Source of the DNA: GCA-002726655 sp046582185
Lineage (GTDB): Bacteria; Pseudomonadota; Gammaproteobacteria; Pseudomonadales; Azotimanducaceae
Assembly (NCBI GenBank): GCA_046582185.1
Contig: JAYGEX010000028.1
Span: 62,001 to 126,000 of the forward strand
Direction: 5' to 3'
DNA length: 64,000 nucleotides
In this document: positions 16,570 to 25,784 of the stretch, piece by piece
How positions within the stretch are numbered: position 1 is the stretch's first letter
Layout of the letters: each line of letters starts with the position of its first letter
Made by a program: the position numbers and the translations under genes
The notes under the pieces: generated by a model
What the model saw: only the letters and a program-made list of their open reading frames with translations
What the model was told of the DNA's origin: nothing
Database searches by the model: none

Positions 16570-17172
16570 CTACTGCAAACCATAGATATAGGAAGATACA
16601 GCGGCGATCTCGTCATCGCTCAAGTCCATCGCTGTAATTCGCATCATGCGGGAATCGCCATCATTCGTTCGTTCTCCCGACCTGAAGGCCCTCAGCTGGC
16701 TCTCTGTATACTCAGGCCACTGCCCGGCAAGCGCTGGAAAAGTAGCTGGGCCATTACCATCACCATTAGGTGAATGACATGAAGTACATGCAGCAATGTT
16801 CTTTCTCTTAACGCCGGCTCTATAAATTGCCTCACCAAGGTCCACCAAATCAGCCTTGGCAGCGCCGCCTTTTACACTTTGCCCCTCGTAGTATGCGGCA
16901 ATATCGGCGAGGTCCTGATCACTAAAATCATCAAGAAGTCCAGTCATCAATGGCGAAGACCTATCCCCCGATTTGATTTCCTTCATCTGCTTAACCAGAT
17001 ATGAAGAATTTTGTCCTGCGATGCTTGGAAAGCTTGGCGCAGGGCTATTTCCATCGGTACCATGACAAGCTGCACACACTTCTATGTGCTGCTTTCCCTT
17101 TGCGGCATCTCCATCCGCCATCGCCACCATTGAGAGGCCAGCGATTACAAATCCAAATAACACTCTTAACAT
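16570..17172 (-). CDS. cc4: Diheme cytochrome c4
   Basis: Periplasmic two-domain cytochrome c with two heme motifs, CAACH (first half) and CTSCH (second half), about 100 residues apart, each followed by its own distal-Met region (SSPLMTG and SRMMRIT). The N-terminus MLRVLFGFVIAGLSMVAMA is a signal peptide. ATG 17172 has AGGAAAT upstream and was chosen over frames reaching 17250, which would bury the signal peptide. Cytochrome c4 donates electrons to terminal oxidases. It lies beside dsbA and engB as in Pseudomonas. Confidence 0.93.
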   Translation of the reverse strand: MLRVLFGFVIAGLSMVAMADGDAAKGKQHIEVCAACHGTDGNSPAPSFPSIAGQNSSYLVKQMKEIKSGDRSSPLMTGLLDDFSDQDLADIAAYYEGQSVKGGAAKADLVDLGEAIYRAGVKRKNIAACTSCHSPNGDGNGPATFPALAGQWPEYTESQLRAFRSGERTNDGDSRMMRITAMDLSDDEIAAVSSYIYGLQ

Positions 17173-17411
17173 TACAGATATTTCCTGAATAGCTAATACA
17201 CCATTCGCCCGATTCTTGCCTGAATAAGCCAAATTCGCCGTCAATTTCACACATGAGACTCATTTAGGCGCGGTTTCAGCACCGGGCGATGCTAAAATAA
17301 CCGCCGCATTATACGTTGGCTTGATTCAATTTAATACCGATGCCACCAGCATCGTTACTTCTACCAAGCATGTAAGAAAAAAGACATGTAAACAAAACAC
17401 AGGATTCAATT

Positions 17412-18038
17412 TTGGCAATCAACTTCAATACAGCTACATTTCTGACAAGTGCGGATGCCTTTCACCAATGTCCCATGGACCAGGGTGCGGAAGTTGCATT
17501 CTGTGGACGGTCCAACGCGGGTAAGTCCAGCGCTATCAATGCATTGACCAGCCAGCGGAAGTTAGCCAGAACAAGCAAAACGCCAGGTCGAACGCAGCTG
17601 ATCAATTTCTTCATCTTGCCGGCGGAGGGAGACCCGGGGCGATACCGTCTGGTGGATCTACCAGGATACGGCTATGCCAAGGTCCCCATCGCTGTGAAGT
17701 CACACTGGCATGAACATTTGGATGAATACCTGCGGAACAGGCAAAGCCTCAGGGGGCTGATACTATTAATGGACATCCGCCACCCCTTGCGGGAGTTTGA
17801 TGAAATGTTGCTGAAGTGGGGCCAGGAAGTTAATGTGCCCATTCATATTCTGCTGACCAAAGCAGACAAGATGAAAAGAGGTGCCCAGAAAAATGTGTTC
17901 TTCAAGACCAGGGATCAGCTTCCTGAAAATGTAACCATTCAGTTATTCTCCTCCAAAGACAAGATGGGACTGGATGAACTTAATCGAACCATGTCGGCCT
18001 GGCTAACCTCCGCGTCACGATTCGAAGAGGCATCCTGA
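17412..18038 (+). CDS. engB: Ribosome-biogenesis GTPase EngB/YsxC (YihA)
   Basis: Essential GTPase for large-subunit ribosome assembly. 208 residues with G1 GRSNAGKSS, G3 DLPGYG, G4 TKAD and the FSSKDKMG region for G5, as in EngB. It starts at TTG 17412 with AGGA upstream, giving MAINFNTATF. It is convergent with polA, and the 263-bp gap between them contains the candidate small RNA. Confidence 0.94.
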   Translation: MAINFNTATFLTSADAFHQCPMDQGAEVAFCGRSNAGKSSAINALTSQRKLARTSKTPGRTQLINFFILPAEGDPGRYRLVDLPGYGYAKVPIAVKSHWHEHLDEYLRNRQSLRGLILLMDIRHPLREFDEMLLKWGQEVNVPIHILLTKADKMKRGAQKNVFFKTRDQLPENVTIQLFSSKDKMGLDELNRTMSAWLTSASRFEEAS

Positions 18039-18099
18039 CCTACTAAAATCTGTCTGGTAAAAAAGTCTGAAAAGTTGATCTGGTAAGAATTGATTTCTG

Positions 18100-18150
18100 A
18101 AAAAGAACGGGCCCTGACTACCTTAATTGAGGAGGAGGTAATCAGGACCC
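18100..18150 (-). terminator. Terminator hairpin of the candidate small RNA
   Basis: On the reverse strand GGGTCCTGATTACCT pairs with AGGTAGTCAGGGCCC (15 pairs, two mismatches) around a CCTCCTCAATTA loop, and TTCTTTTT follows. The T-run is only on the reverse strand. Confidence 0.7.
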
Positions 18151-18214
18151 AGGCTTCGGCTCTTTTGGGGGATTAAAATAACCGAAGTTGCTGTCGAAAC
18201 ATATTCATCTGTTT
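18100..18214 (-). ncRNA. Candidate small RNA at the Spot 42/ErsA position (polA-engB gap)
   Basis: Predicted RNA of about 115 nt on the polA strand. In order it can form GAAACA-N8-TGTTTC; CTTCGG...CCGAAG with inner TTTT/AAAA pairs and a C-rich loop (AATCCCCC); and a strong terminator hairpin with CCTCCTCCT in its loop, then a T-run. A sigmaE-like promoter lies just upstream. E. coli Spot 42 and Pseudomonas ErsA are encoded in the same gap, and ErsA depends on an ECF sigma (AlgU), which fits. Sequence similarity to either was not tested. The C-rich and CCUCC loops could pair with ribosome sites of target mRNAs (inference). Confidence 0.6.
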
Positions 18215-18220
18215 CATGGT

Positions 18221-18249
18221 TTATGACTGACGCAGTCAAATAAAGTTCC
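18221..18249 (-). promoter_or_regulatory. SigmaE/AlgU-type promoter of the candidate small RNA
   Basis: GGAACTT (-35), 16 bases, TCATAA (-10), read on the reverse strand. GGAACTT is the exact ECF sigmaE/AlgU -35 consensus and the spacing fits; the -10 agrees with the TCNRA type at most positions. Confidence 0.55.
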
Positions 18250-18301
18250 AGAAATGTTCATCTACTTTTGTATTAATTCCACAAAGGAGGATCGACCAAG
18301 G

Positions 18302-21025
18302 CTAATGTGCTTCCTCCCAGTTAGCGCCGATCCCTACTTCCACCTCCAGGGGGATCGTTAATTCAGCAGCGCTACACATGTGCTCCTTCAGCCCTTCGAT
18401 GACGGCCTGGGTATCATCCTTATGGACTTCGAGTACCAGCTCATCATGGACCTGCATTATCATGCGCGCATCAACTGACGATTTTTCCAGCCAATCATCC
18501 ACCTGGATCATTGCACGTTTAATGATATCCGCCGCGCTGCCTTGCATAGGCGCATTAATCGCCGTTCGTTCCGCTGCCTGTCGCCGCTGAAAATTGCTGG
18601 CATTTATTTCAGGTAGGTAGAGTCGCCGGCCAAATATTGTCTCCACAAAACCGCGCTCCGCGGCTTCAACCCGAGTTCTATCCATATATGCCTTGACGCC
18701 AGGATAGCGTTTAAAGTAGAGATCGATATATTCCTGTGCGTCGCCACGAGAGATGTTTAGCTGCCGCGACAAACCGAACGCAGACATACCGTATATCAAA
18801 CCAAAATTAATCGCCTTGGCACTACGCCGCTCATTGTCGCTGACATCCTCGAGCTGTCGCTGAAATACCTCGGCCGCGGTTGCTCTGTGAATATCCAGAT
18901 TCTGCTTGAAGGCACTGACTAAACCTTCGTCGCCGGACAAATGAGCCATGATCCGCAATTCGATTTGCGAATAATCTGCCGCCACCAGCTCATACCCCTC
19001 CGGGGCAATAAATGCTTTTCTGACCCGTCGACCTTCACTGGTTCTGATGGGAATATTCTGCAAATTGGGATCGGTACTGGACAGTCGACCAGTTGCGGCC
19101 ACTGCCTGATGGTAAGAGGTATGTACTCGACCAGTCTCATCATTAACCTGCAGCGGCAATTGATCTGTGTAAGTGGACTTAAGCTTGCTTAGCCCACGAT
19201 ATTCCATAATGACCTTGGGCAGAGGGTAATCAAGTGCAAGCTCCTGAAGAACAGGTTCCGCAGTAGAGGGCTGCCCCTTTGGTGTCTTCTTGATGATGGG
19301 TAGCTGAAGCTTTTCAAAAAATATCTTCTGCAGTTGCTTCGGCGAACCGAGGTTAAATTCTTCTCCCGCCAGAGAGTAGGCATCCTGTTCAAGCTCTGCA
19401 AGTCTTGCCTCCAGTTCGGCACTTTGCTCGTTCAGCAGGGACGTATCAAGCAGGACGCCGGTACGCTCAATCTTTGAAAGGATGGTGACCAGCGGCAATT
19501 CAATGTCGGTAAAGATCGAAGCAAGAGATGATTCAGCGCTGAGTTGTGGCCATAGTACCTCATGCAATTGCAGGGTAATGTCCGCATCTTCCGCGGCGTA
19601 ATGAGCCGCAATATCAACTTCCACCTGATTAAGGGTAAGTTGCTTGGCACCTTTGCCAGCAATATCGTCAAAATGCGTCGTCACACGACCCAGGTACTTG
19701 AGTGCCAGCGCATCCATGTTGTGCCGCGTGGCAACGGAATTGAGGACATAGGACTCCAGCATGGTATCGAAGCCGATGCCCCGTAGCTTCAGATCGTAGC
19801 GGGCAAGCACGCTCATATCATATTTTAGATTCTGGCCAATAATGACGCGTTCAGGGTCTTCCAGTAGAGGCCTTAGTTTTTCCAATACATCAGCAAGTGC
19901 AAGTTGTTCCGGCGCGCCTTCATAGTCATGGCCAAGAGGCACATAGGCTGCGCTGCCCGCAGCACACGAAAAAGAAACACCCACCAGCTCCGCAACCATA
20001 TAATCAAGGCTGGTGGTCTCGGTATCAAAGGCAAAGTATTCGGCATCGCTTAACTTGCTTATCCATTCATCCAGTTGTTCATGGGTCGTGACAATGTCAT
20101 AACTTGCTTCGTTCTCGACTTTTTTATCCCTGGGGGATGCAGCTGAATCAGCGCTAACAACTGCGGATCCAAGGTCGCTAAGTTCTTCAACCCAGGTCTT
20201 AAATTCATACTCAGTAAACAGCTCCAGGAGCGCATCATTGTTTGCAGGACCGGCGACCAGATCATTGATATTCTGTTCAAGTTCAACGTCCAGCTTGATG
20301 GTCGCGAGTTCATAGGACATGGGCAGAAAACTGAATGACTCACGAAGATAACCGCCTACCTTGCCTTTAACTTCATCGGCGTTGTCCATCACACCTTGCA
20401 TTGAATAATATGCCGTTAACCATTTTACCGCGGTCTTGGGGCCACACTTTGGAACACCGGGAATATTGTCAGAGGTATCTCCAACGAGCGCCAGATAATC
20501 AATAATTTGGTCCGGGCGAACGCCAAACTTTTCCACCACGCCTTCAACATCCATTATTGTGTTGGACATGGTATTGATCAGGGTGACATGTTCATTCACT
20601 AATTGCGCCATGTCCTTGTCGCCGGTAGAGACGAGCACGCTGATCTTTGCTTTGCTGGCCTGATCCGCAAGCGTGCCAATAACATCGTCGGCCTCAACTC
20701 CCTCAACGACAAGCAAGGGCAAACCCATTTGCTTGACGATGTCATGGATGGGTGCAATCTGACTGCGGAGTTCATCTGGCATGGGCGGGCGATTCGCTTT
20801 GTATTCCGAATAAATATCGTTACGGAAGGTCTTACCCTTGGCATCAAAAACCACGGCGATACTGCTCTTCGGATACTCGCTGATCAGCTTTCGAATCATA
20901 CTGATAACACCTTTGATTGCGCCAGTTTCCTGCCCCTTGGAACTCATCAACGGAGGAAGTGCATGAAAAGCCCTAAACAGGTACGATGAACCATCAACTA
21001 ATACCAACTGGTAATCATCTTTCAT
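18302..21025 (-). CDS. polA: DNA polymerase I
   Basis: 907-residue repair and Okazaki-fragment polymerase. The 5' nuclease domain (LVLVDGSSYLFRA at the start), an active 3'-5' exonuclease (FDTETT keeps both metal acids) and the polymerase domain (DYSQIELRIMAHLSGD; RRSAKAINFGLIYGMS; QVHDELVLEV) are all present. ATG 21025 follows AGGAGG at a suitable distance and was preferred to an extension reaching 21058. It is divergent from the DUF2782 gene. Confidence 0.97.
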   Translation of the reverse strand: MKDDYQLVLVDGSSYLFRAFHALPPLMSSKGQETGAIKGVISMIRKLISEYPKSSIAVVFDAKGKTFRNDIYSEYKANRPPMPDELRSQIAPIHDIVKQMGLPLLVVEGVEADDVIGTLADQASKAKISVLVSTGDKDMAQLVNEHVTLINTMSNTIMDVEGVVEKFGVRPDQIIDYLALVGDTSDNIPGVPKCGPKTAVKWLTAYYSMQGVMDNADEVKGKVGGYLRESFSFLPMSYELATIKLDVELEQNINDLVAGPANNDALLELFTEYEFKTWVEELSDLGSAVVSADSAASPRDKKVENEASYDIVTTHEQLDEWISKLSDAEYFAFDTETTSLDYMVAELVGVSFSCAAGSAAYVPLGHDYEGAPEQLALADVLEKLRPLLEDPERVIIGQNLKYDMSVLARYDLKLRGIGFDTMLESYVLNSVATRHNMDALALKYLGRVTTHFDDIAGKGAKQLTLNQVEVDIAAHYAAEDADITLQLHEVLWPQLSAESSLASIFTDIELPLVTILSKIERTGVLLDTSLLNEQSAELEARLAELEQDAYSLAGEEFNLGSPKQLQKIFFEKLQLPIIKKTPKGQPSTAEPVLQELALDYPLPKVIMEYRGLSKLKSTYTDQLPLQVNDETGRVHTSYHQAVAATGRLSSTDPNLQNIPIRTSEGRRVRKAFIAPEGYELVAADYSQIELRIMAHLSGDEGLVSAFKQNLDIHRATAAEVFQRQLEDVSDNERRSAKAINFGLIYGMSAFGLSRQLNISRGDAQEYIDLYFKRYPGVKAYMDRTRVEAAERGFVETIFGRRLYLPEINASNFQRRQAAERTAINAPMQGSAADIIKRAMIQVDDWLEKSSVDARMIMQVHDELVLEVHKDDTQAVIEGLKEHMCSAAELTIPLEVEVGIGANWEEAH

Positions 21026-21115
21026 TTCAGCTATGCCTCCTGGGACAATACAAACCATAAGTTGAACACCATGTATTGTTTAATTATTACATGTTTTATT
21101 AATTTGGAAGAGCGC

Positions 21116-21433
21116 TTGAAAAAAATAGCACAAATATTCATCGGCCTGCGCCGTTGTTGCTGCGCTATCATTCTATTTCTTGTAACAACAAGTCTTGTGG
21201 CCGTAACAAGCATCGCATCACCGGAAGGCTTCGATGAAGACGACATCGAAATCGTGGAAGGCAAGGACAAAACCGTCTACGAGTATCGACAGAATGGCGT
21301 CCTTATGATGATAAAGGTCGTACCCAAGATCGGAAAACCTTATTATATGGTTCCCGCGGACGGCGCTCCCCATTTTGAAACGCTGGACCACAAGAAAAAA
21401 TTATATCCTCAGTGGGTTCTAATCGAATGGTAA
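21116..21433 (+). CDS. DUF2782 family exported protein
   Basis: About 105 residues with a signal peptide (hydrophobic CCCAIILFLVTTSLVAV) and a small conserved domain with YEYRQNGVLMMIKVVP and GKPYYMVPADG, which is the DUF2782 family. Members sit between polA and thrB in Pseudomonas, as here. TTG 21116 is proposed as start because it follows GGAAGAG and gives a normal Lys-rich signal peptide; ATG 21071 would add 15 residues. The function is unknown. Confidence 0.75.
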   Translation: MKKIAQIFIGLRRCCCAIILFLVTTSLVAVTSIASPEGFDEDDIEIVEGKDKTVYEYRQNGVLMMIKVVPKIGKPYYMVPADGAPHFETLDHKKKLYPQWVLIEW

Positions 21434-21494
21434 GAGTCTCAAGCCTGAGATAGCCGTTAAGAATAATCACTAAAAGCACTACGAGTGGTAAAAA

Positions 21495-22412
21495 GTGGCA
21501 GCGTTCACAAAATTCAAAGACAGTAAGCTTGAAAAATACATCTCCCTCTTTAGTGTGGGTGAATTAACATCCTTTTCGGCGATAGAGTCGGGCATAGAAA
21601 ATTCAAACTACTTCGTTCATACAAACAAAGATGGCGAAGATCGCGCTTATGTACTCACCATAATGGAGAGACTTTCGTTTAGCGATCTGCCTTTTTTCAA
21701 TAATATCCTGAGCCATCTGTTTAACTTTGGCGTACCGGTTCCTGCGCCCCAGCAGACTCTCGATGGTATGACCTCAACCATTTTCTGCGGCAAGCCAACC
21801 GTATTGTTTCCGAAACTCGAAGGCTCACATTTAGACTCAGCGAACCAAGGACATTGTCAGCAGATCGGCAGGGTTCTGGCAGACATTCACGGCGCATTAG
21901 CCACCAAGAATCTGCACAGGGATAATCCGTTTTCTGTCGATTGGATGTTCAAGACCATTGACGGAATCGACCATCTGGTTAAGGAGAGTAATCTTAAGTT
22001 GCTGACAAGACTCGCAGAGGAGTACGCGGAAATTTCGGAGCTATCATTACCTAAAGGGATTATCCACGGTGATCTGTTTCGCGACAATGCACTCTTCGTT
22101 GATGGGAACTTAAGCGGTGTAATTGATTTCTATCGTGCCTGTCACGACTTTCTGATTCAGGACATTGCCATCGCCATCAATGACTGGTGTATCACCGATA
22201 GCGGAACGATCGATGAGGTTTTAAAAGATAGCTTGCTTCGCGGCTATGAATCGATTCGTACACTGGAAGATGAAGAGAGAGAATTCCTGCCGCATTTTCA
22301 ACGTGCCGCAGCTGCAAGGTTCGCTCTAACCAGAATGTTAAGCGGCGATGGCGGGGGATTCCTGAAAGATCCCAGAGAGTTTTTGAAGTTAGCGGCTGAC
22401 TTAACTGACTAG
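21495..22412 (+). CDS. thrB: Homoserine kinase (APH-fold ThrB)
   Basis: Phosphorylates homoserine, giving the substrate for threonine synthase (thrC at 7.6 kb). 305 residues of the aminoglycoside-phosphotransferase fold used by Pseudomonas ThrB, not the GHMP fold of E. coli. Key motifs are GIIHGDLFRDNALF (HGD-x4-N catalytic loop) and GVIDFYRACHD (metal-binding Asp). The start is GTG 21495. The gene follows DUF2782 in the same direction. Confidence 0.92.
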   Translation: MAAFTKFKDSKLEKYISLFSVGELTSFSAIESGIENSNYFVHTNKDGEDRAYVLTIMERLSFSDLPFFNNILSHLFNFGVPVPAPQQTLDGMTSTIFCGKPTVLFPKLEGSHLDSANQGHCQQIGRVLADIHGALATKNLHRDNPFSVDWMFKTIDGIDHLVKESNLKLLTRLAEEYAEISELSLPKGIIHGDLFRDNALFVDGNLSGVIDFYRACHDFLIQDIAIAINDWCITDSGTIDEVLKDSLLRGYESIRTLEDEEREFLPHFQRAAAARFALTRMLSGDGGGFLKDPREFLKLAADLTD

Positions 22413-22427
22413 ACAATAGCGACCGTT

Positions 22428-22443
22428 TAGCTAGTTCCTGCCC
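22428..22443. repeat. Solo end of the TAGTTC repeat family (left-end type)
   Basis: TAGCTAGTTCCTGCCC differs at two of 16 positions from the left end of copy B (TAGCTAGTTCTTGTCC). No matching second end lies within 200 bases. It lies between the convergent thrB and SCO1 genes. Confidence 0.35.
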
Positions 22444-22455
22444 GGGAAATACAAG

Positions 22456-23070
22456 CTAACGCAGGTGGCTGACGACCTTTCCAATATTTTGCGCATTATG
22501 TGGGGCTCTCATGAACCCAGCATAATGTCCTCGAGGATTTACAACAACTATATTCGCTGAGTGATCAACAGTATAGGTCCCAACTTCAAGCCCAGGGACC
22601 TTACCGAAAGCAATGTTCAATTGAACCGCCAGTGAAACAATGCCATCGAAGGTTCCTGTATAACCGACAAACGCAGGGTTAAAGCTGGGAACATAATTCG
22701 CTAATATTGCAGGCGTATCTCTTTCAGGATCAACGCTAACCATAATTACCTGAGGCGGGTTTTCCAGTTTAGACACGGCTTCATTGAGTACCGACAGGGT
22801 CGTAGGACAAACGTCCGGACAAAAGGTAAAGCCAAAGAAGAGCAGCGACCATTGTCCCAGAAGATTTTCATTGCTGACGGTGTTGCCAAGGTGGTCTACC
22901 AGTTCGAACTCGTTAATCTGCCGCGGCGTCTCGAATTGATAAAACCCCAGCTCCTGAAATTGAGGCTTTGTTAGTAATTTTGGCGACATAACACTCGCCA
23001 CAAACAAACCCAGCATCAGTGAGATGAAACCAGCTATCCAGAGCAGTGATTTAAGTACGCCAGCTTGCAT
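22456..23070 (-). CDS. SCO1/SenC copper chaperone for cytochrome oxidase
   Basis: 204 residues. A single N-terminal membrane anchor (about 8-28) holds a thioredoxin-like domain in the periplasm. The copper-binding CPDVC motif and the distal His in YTVDHSANIVVV are both present. SCO proteins deliver copper to the CuA site of subunit II. It starts 12 bases after the cyoE stop on the same strand, so it ends the cox assembly cluster. Confidence 0.93.
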   Translation of the reverse strand: MQAGVLKSLLWIAGFISLMLGLFVASVMSPKLLTKPQFQELGFYQFETPRQINEFELVDHLGNTVSNENLLGQWSLLFFGFTFCPDVCPTTLSVLNEAVSKLENPPQVIMVSVDPERDTPAILANYVPSFNPAFVGYTGTFDGIVSLAVQLNIAFGKVPGLEVGTYTVDHSANIVVVNPRGHYAGFMRAPHNAQNIGKVVSHLR

Positions 23071-23082
23071 AATATGTCTTTC

Positions 23083-24030
23083 TTAAATATAGCTGACGGG
23101 AAAGATATAGTGATCAGCCAGGAGTGCTATAAACAAAGCCATCAAGTAGAAAATGGAATACTTGAATGTCTCAATTGGCGCCCGATCGTCGTGGCCATAT
23201 AACATCTTGAGGCTCCAGTAGAGAAACCCGGCACCCAATGCAATGGCAGAAACCAGATAGAGCAAATTACTCATACCAATCAGATACGGCAGAATTGTGG
23301 TAATAATCATAATGATTGTGTACAGAAGTATGTGGACCTTGGTGTAGTGCTCGCCGTGGGTAATTGGCAACATAGGAATATCAACCTTTCGATAGTCCTC
23401 CACCCGGTCAATAGCCAGCGCCCAAAAATGTGGCGGTGTCCAGGCAAATATAATGAGCACCAACAACAATCCACCACCATCAATACTGTTAGTTACTGCC
23501 GTCCATCCAAATAGCGGCGGGGCAGCGCCGAAGATTCCACCAATCACAATATTTTGCGGTGTCGTCCGCTTCAGGTAAACGCTGTAAATAATACCGTAAC
23601 CTACCCAGGAAGCCAGATTCAGCCAGGCGGTTAATGGATTCACAAGGATGGCAAGGATGGCGATGCCCAGAATGCCTGTGATCCCCACAAAGATAGCGCC
23701 TTGCCTGTTGCTTACGCGTCCCGTGGCAATTGGCCTATTTTCAGTGCGCGCCATCTTGGCATCAACGCCAGCATCAATCAGATGATTCAGTGCTGCCGCA
23801 GATCCTGCAACCAGGGCCACTCCGAGATTGCCGAATATCAGAATGTCCCACGGGACCATGCCGGTAGTCGCTAACATCATACCTACCAATGTACAAAGCA
23901 GCATGAGCATAACCACTCTGGGTTTGCACATTTCATAGTAGTCTCGCCAGGCGGCGGTATTACCAAAGGTTTGGCTTAGATCTGTCACTTGACTATAAGC
24001 TCGCGTTAGTGGGTTGGTGTATTTGTCCAT
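23083..24030 (-). CDS. cyoE: Protoheme IX farnesyltransferase (heme O synthase)
   Basis: Membrane prenyltransferase converting heme B to heme O. 315 residues and about eight or nine membrane segments. The Asp-rich prenyl-phosphate loop NHLIDAGVDAKMARTENRP is near residue 95, and the second conserved region YTKVHILLYT is present. It belongs to the cox cluster. The next step to heme A needs CtaA, which is not encoded between this gene and the upstream assembly gene as it is in Pseudomonas; the 134-bp gap there holds no gene. Confidence 0.94.
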   Translation of the reverse strand: MDKYTNPLTRAYSQVTDLSQTFGNTAAWRDYYEMCKPRVVMLMLLCTLVGMMLATTGMVPWDILIFGNLGVALVAGSAAALNHLIDAGVDAKMARTENRPIATGRVSNRQGAIFVGITGILGIAILAILVNPLTAWLNLASWVGYGIIYSVYLKRTTPQNIVIGGIFGAAPPLFGWTAVTNSIDGGGLLLVLIIFAWTPPHFWALAIDRVEDYRKVDIPMLPITHGEHYTKVHILLYTIIMIITTILPYLIGMSNLLYLVSAIALGAGFLYWSLKMLYGHDDRAPIETFKYSIFYLMALFIALLADHYIFPVSYI

Positions 24031-24164
24031 ATGAATATAGCTTCGGGATATTGAGTTCAGCTATTTTCGACGATGAAGTTTACAGAATTCATCGAAGATT
24101 TGCATAACATAGCTCTTATTATGGGTAGTTCTTAAAAGACAAGGTTCCTAACTTTGATCCGACC

Positions 24165-24749
24165 TCAGCCAATATTTGACGTCTTTAGCAGATGTTTGAG
24201 ATCTTTCTGTAAGGGTTTTCCTACTTGATCCGGCCGGTAATACATCATGACATTGCCATTGGGATCCATAATAAAGACAAAGCGCTGATAGTCACTACCA
24301 GGTACCAGTGCATTTAATCGCATAGCCGTTTCGCTGCCACTAATGTTTACGACTTCAACTTCGCCATGTTCCTGTTCCAGAAATATGGCAAGCGCTCCTT
24401 TGGGCATTGCCTGCACCAACAGTACACGCTTCACTCTTGGTGTGTATTTACCTAAACCAACGTGTATTTGCCGCGAAAAGTAGAGGACCTGCTGGCAGGT
24501 CTCATCACATTCAGCGGCGACCGGAAGCAAGAGGCGCCATTTTCTGTCTGCGTCGACATCAATACTATCCAGCTGAATGGGCGACTGGATCAAGGTTCCA
24601 TTATTTACCGTCATGGTTGGCAACAGGCCTGGATAGTTGAAGAAGACAAAGTACGCGACAAATATCGGCACAAAGGACATTGCAATAATGATGACCAGTT
24701 TGGTTCTGCCTGAGTTATCCGTTTCCCGGTCTTTGCTTTGATCAGTCAT
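24165..24749 (-). CDS. Membrane-anchored protein of the cytochrome oxidase cluster (PA0111-like), function unknown
   Basis: About 194 residues: a cytoplasmic N-terminus rich in charged residues, one membrane segment (LVIIIAMSFVPIFVAYFVFF) and a periplasmic domain that looks thioredoxin/SCO-related (WRLLLPVAAECDETCQQVLYFSRQ and a C-terminal DPNGNVMMYYRPDQ). A CDETC pair could be a metal or redox site. The family sits next to SURF1 in Pseudomonas cox operons. ATG 24749 has AGGA upstream; it overlaps the SURF1 end by 8 bp. Confidence 0.75.
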   Translation of the reverse strand: MTDQSKDRETDNSGRTKLVIIIAMSFVPIFVAYFVFFNYPGLLPTMTVNNGTLIQSPIQLDSIDVDADRKWRLLLPVAAECDETCQQVLYFSRQIHVGLGKYTPRVKRVLLVQAMPKGALAIFLEQEHGEVEVVNISGSETAMRLNALVPGSDYQRFVFIMDPNGNVMMYYRPDQVGKPLQKDLKHLLKTSNIG

Positions 24750-25458
24750 CTCTGTTCCTGAAGGTAAAATATAGGAAGGCAATTAGGATTGTTAAGGCCA
24801 TGGTAAACCACTGCAGCGCATAACCGTGGTGCTTTGCTGGTGATATTAATGTCACCGGCCAGAATCTGGGTAATGCGTTGCTATCACCGAGTTTGAGTCT
24901 GACTACGTAGGGGTAAAATGGCTCACCTATAAACTGCTGCAGAACAGCAGGGTCGCTTGTCTGTACAATTCTTGGCCATTTCCTGGTCGAACCGCTGAGC
25001 TCATCCGGTGCAAATTTATTTAACGAGCCCACATAGATGCGACCCGATACGTCCGCCAGCTCAGTCAGCTCTGGTATTTGAGGTAAGCCGTCACGACGCC
25101 TGCCCATTTGCACAAAACCCCGGTTGACCAATACCAATTGTCCGCCCTGTTCCCGAAACGGAACCAATACCTCAAAGCCCACCTTGCCGTTGAGGACTCT
25201 GTTATCGAGAAGAAAGAACCGGTCAGTTAAAAATCCACCTGTTAGCTGAACCGGCAAGCTGGAAAGCGCGAGTACATCCTCGGGCAGATCGCGAAACTCA
25301 ACTGGCGCCTGATTTAGACGCTGTTGTTCGGTGATGATAAGCGCCTCTTTTTCAACCCCCCGATCAAGCTGCCAAAACCCGAGTCTGATAAATAACACAA
25401 AAAAGACCACTGAAAATACACATAACTTCCAGTTAAATTCAATAGAACGATTCATCAT
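24742..25458 (-). CDS. SURF1 family cytochrome oxidase biogenesis protein
   Basis: 238 residues with membrane segments at both ends (about 12-27 and 212-232) and a periplasmic domain between them, the SURF1 layout. Signatures include FWQLDRG near the first segment, LLDNRVLNGKVGFEVLVP, LVNRGFV and HHGYALQWFTMA near the C-terminus. SURF1 proteins help insert heme a into subunit I. The start is ATG 25458, with a second ATG next to it. Confidence 0.92.
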   Translation of the reverse strand: MMNRSIEFNWKLCVFSVVFFVLFIRLGFWQLDRGVEKEALIITEQQRLNQAPVEFRDLPEDVLALSSLPVQLTGGFLTDRFFLLDNRVLNGKVGFEVLVPFREQGGQLVLVNRGFVQMGRRRDGLPQIPELTELADVSGRIYVGSLNKFAPDELSGSTRKWPRIVQTSDPAVLQQFIGEPFYPYVVRLKLGDSNALPRFWPVTLISPAKHHGYALQWFTMALTILIAFLYFTFRNRDD

Positions 25459-25521
25459 CTACCTGTCTGCCGGGCTTCATCGGTTATACTATTGTTATAT
25501 CCCCTAATAGCCTGATTCCAT

Positions 25522-25737
25522 ATGTGGTTGAAAGTTGTCATCGTTGTCTTGTTTCTAGCGAATCTCGCAGCTTTGGGCAGAGCATTCTATACACTTCTGG
25601 TGGATGGCGGACAAGGCAGTAAAAGAACTGCCAGACTCTTAGCCGTCAGGGTAAGCCTTGCTATCTTGTTGTTGATATTTATAGCCTACGGACTTTGGAG
25701 TGGTCAGCTCGGCATGTCTACGCCATGGCATCCTTAA
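25522..25737 (+). CDS. DUF2909 twin-transmembrane protein
   Basis: 71 residues with two membrane helices (about 3-25 and 43-61) separated by a short charged loop (GGQGSKRTARLLAVRV). This is the DUF2909 family, common beside cox genes in gammaproteobacteria. It runs opposite to the cox operon and shares its bidirectional terminator at 25785-25815. A function in oxidase assembly is only inferred from position. Confidence 0.75.
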   Translation: MWLKVVIVVLFLANLAALGRAFYTLLVDGGQGSKRTARLLAVRVSLAILLLIFIAYGLWSGQLGMSTPWHP

Positions 25738-25784
25738 GATCACGGCAATGCTCAACTACTATTACAGTGTGAGCGACGGAATTC

